From Bacteroidota bacterium (GTDB taxonomy: Bacteria; Bacteroidota; Bacteroidia; Chitinophagales; Chitinophagaceae), in contig JAEVYV010000064.1 in the NCBI GenBank assembly GCA_023392575.1, positions 1 through 6,544 on the forward strand: 6,544 nt of DNA, read 5' to 3'. The position numbers were made by a program, and so were the translations under genes. This document shows positions 6,286 through 6,544 of the stretch, piece by piece (within the stretch, counting starts at the first letter, position 1; each line of letters opens with the position of its first letter). The notes beneath the pieces are model-generated. The model was not told where the DNA came from. It did no database searches and saw only the letters and a program-made list of their open reading frames with translations.

Positions 6286-6544
6286 TTACAAACCAGCATT
6301 AAAGGCAAAACGGCTCAGGTCCGGCTGGTGCTTTTTGGATCTTTGCAGTTCCCATTCGTAAAGCACCCGGTACACATCGCCAAAGAAGGGATAGCCAACT
6401 TCCCTGTACTCGTATTTGTTGTCGTTTAAGATGCCATCGGCATTGACATAAATAACGGCGGAAAGCATGAATTCAACCCCGTTTTTAAAATCGGCTACAT
6501 AGGCGGCGTCGGTTAAAAAGCCGTACGACCAGCCGGTTTTGTTG
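6286..6544 (-). CDS. C-terminal part of a serine hydrolase (class A beta-lactamase-like fold), 5' end beyond the window
   Basis: The last 85 residues of a longer protein are visible, ending in TAA. They begin NKTGWSYGFLTDAAYVADF. The KTG triad is the conserved third motif of penicillin-recognising serine hydrolases, and the pattern KTG-x3-GF-x2-D-x-AYV fits the Beta-lactamase2 (PF13354) type. The following EFMLSAVIYVNADGILNDNKYEY segment and the ending KHQPDLSRF resemble a group of Bacteroidota proteins annotated as serine hydrolases of uncertain substrate, more than true secreted beta-lactamases. The catalytic SxxK and SxN motifs would lie outside the window, so activity cannot be judged. 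In-frame ATG at 6468 is internal to the domain and is not the start. It is in the same direction as the kinase pair, 117 nt upstream of it, with a strong inverted repeat between, so cotranscription is uncertain. Confidence 0.82.
   Translation of the reverse strand, partial: NKTGWSYGFLTDAAYVADFKNGVEFMLSAVIYVNADGILNDNKYEYREVGYPFFGDVYRVLYEWELQRSKKHQPDLSRFAFNAGL

Noticed and set aside
6466..6468. ATG at the start of a 60-residue minus-strand frame as a separate small gene
   Set aside because: The same frame continues without a stop to the window edge and contains the KTG motif upstream of this ATG, so the methionine is internal to a larger hydrolase.
1..6544. CRISPR array, tRNA, rRNA or transposase gene
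   Set aside because: No regularly spaced identical repeats, cloverleaf-like segments, rRNA-like blocks or transposase motifs were seen on either strand.

Overview
The window looks like a chromosomal segment of a Bacteroidota bacterium, most likely of the Chitinophagaceae type. The reasons are the LytS-type kinases with the NPHFLFNCFN motif, gene starts with A/T-rich leaders and no Shine-Dalgarno, one match to the Bacteroidota -7 promoter element TAnnTTTG, and hairpin-rich intergenic DNA. The assignment rests on family resemblance and style, not on a marker gene. Every convincing gene lies on the minus strand, so transcription runs from high to low coordinates.

In transcription order, the window opens with the 3' end of a serine hydrolase of the class A beta-lactamase-like fold (6286-6544, cut by the window edge). 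A 118-nt gap follows, holding a perfect 17-bp inverted repeat. Next come two membrane-bound histidine kinases of the LytS/YehU type (5104-6168 and 4059-5126). They overlap by 23 nt, are almost the same length (354 and 355 aa), and carry the phospho-acceptor His at the same residue number, 173. The first has lost key ATP-binding residues that the second keeps, so the pair looks like a duplicated kinase with one degenerate, possibly regulatory, partner. No response regulator is visible. After 253 nt comes a Bcr/CflA-type 12-helix efflux transporter (2555-3805), with a promoter-like element just upstream of its start.

A 641-nt gene-free stretch (1914-2554) follows. It contains two strong stem-loops in tandem (2062-2141), probably part of a dispersed intergenic repeat. 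The last block is a three-gene set that is probably an operon: a short-chain dehydrogenase (1167-1913), a small manganese-type cupin closely resembling the hydroxynitrile lyase-like cupins (729-1124), and an exported double-domain carboxymuconolactone decarboxylase-family protein (1-688, cut by the window edge). These look like a redox and small-molecule metabolism module whose substrate cannot be read from sequence.

The observations most worth following are the asymmetric kinase pair, the perfect inverted repeat in front of it, and the tandem-hairpin repeat element.
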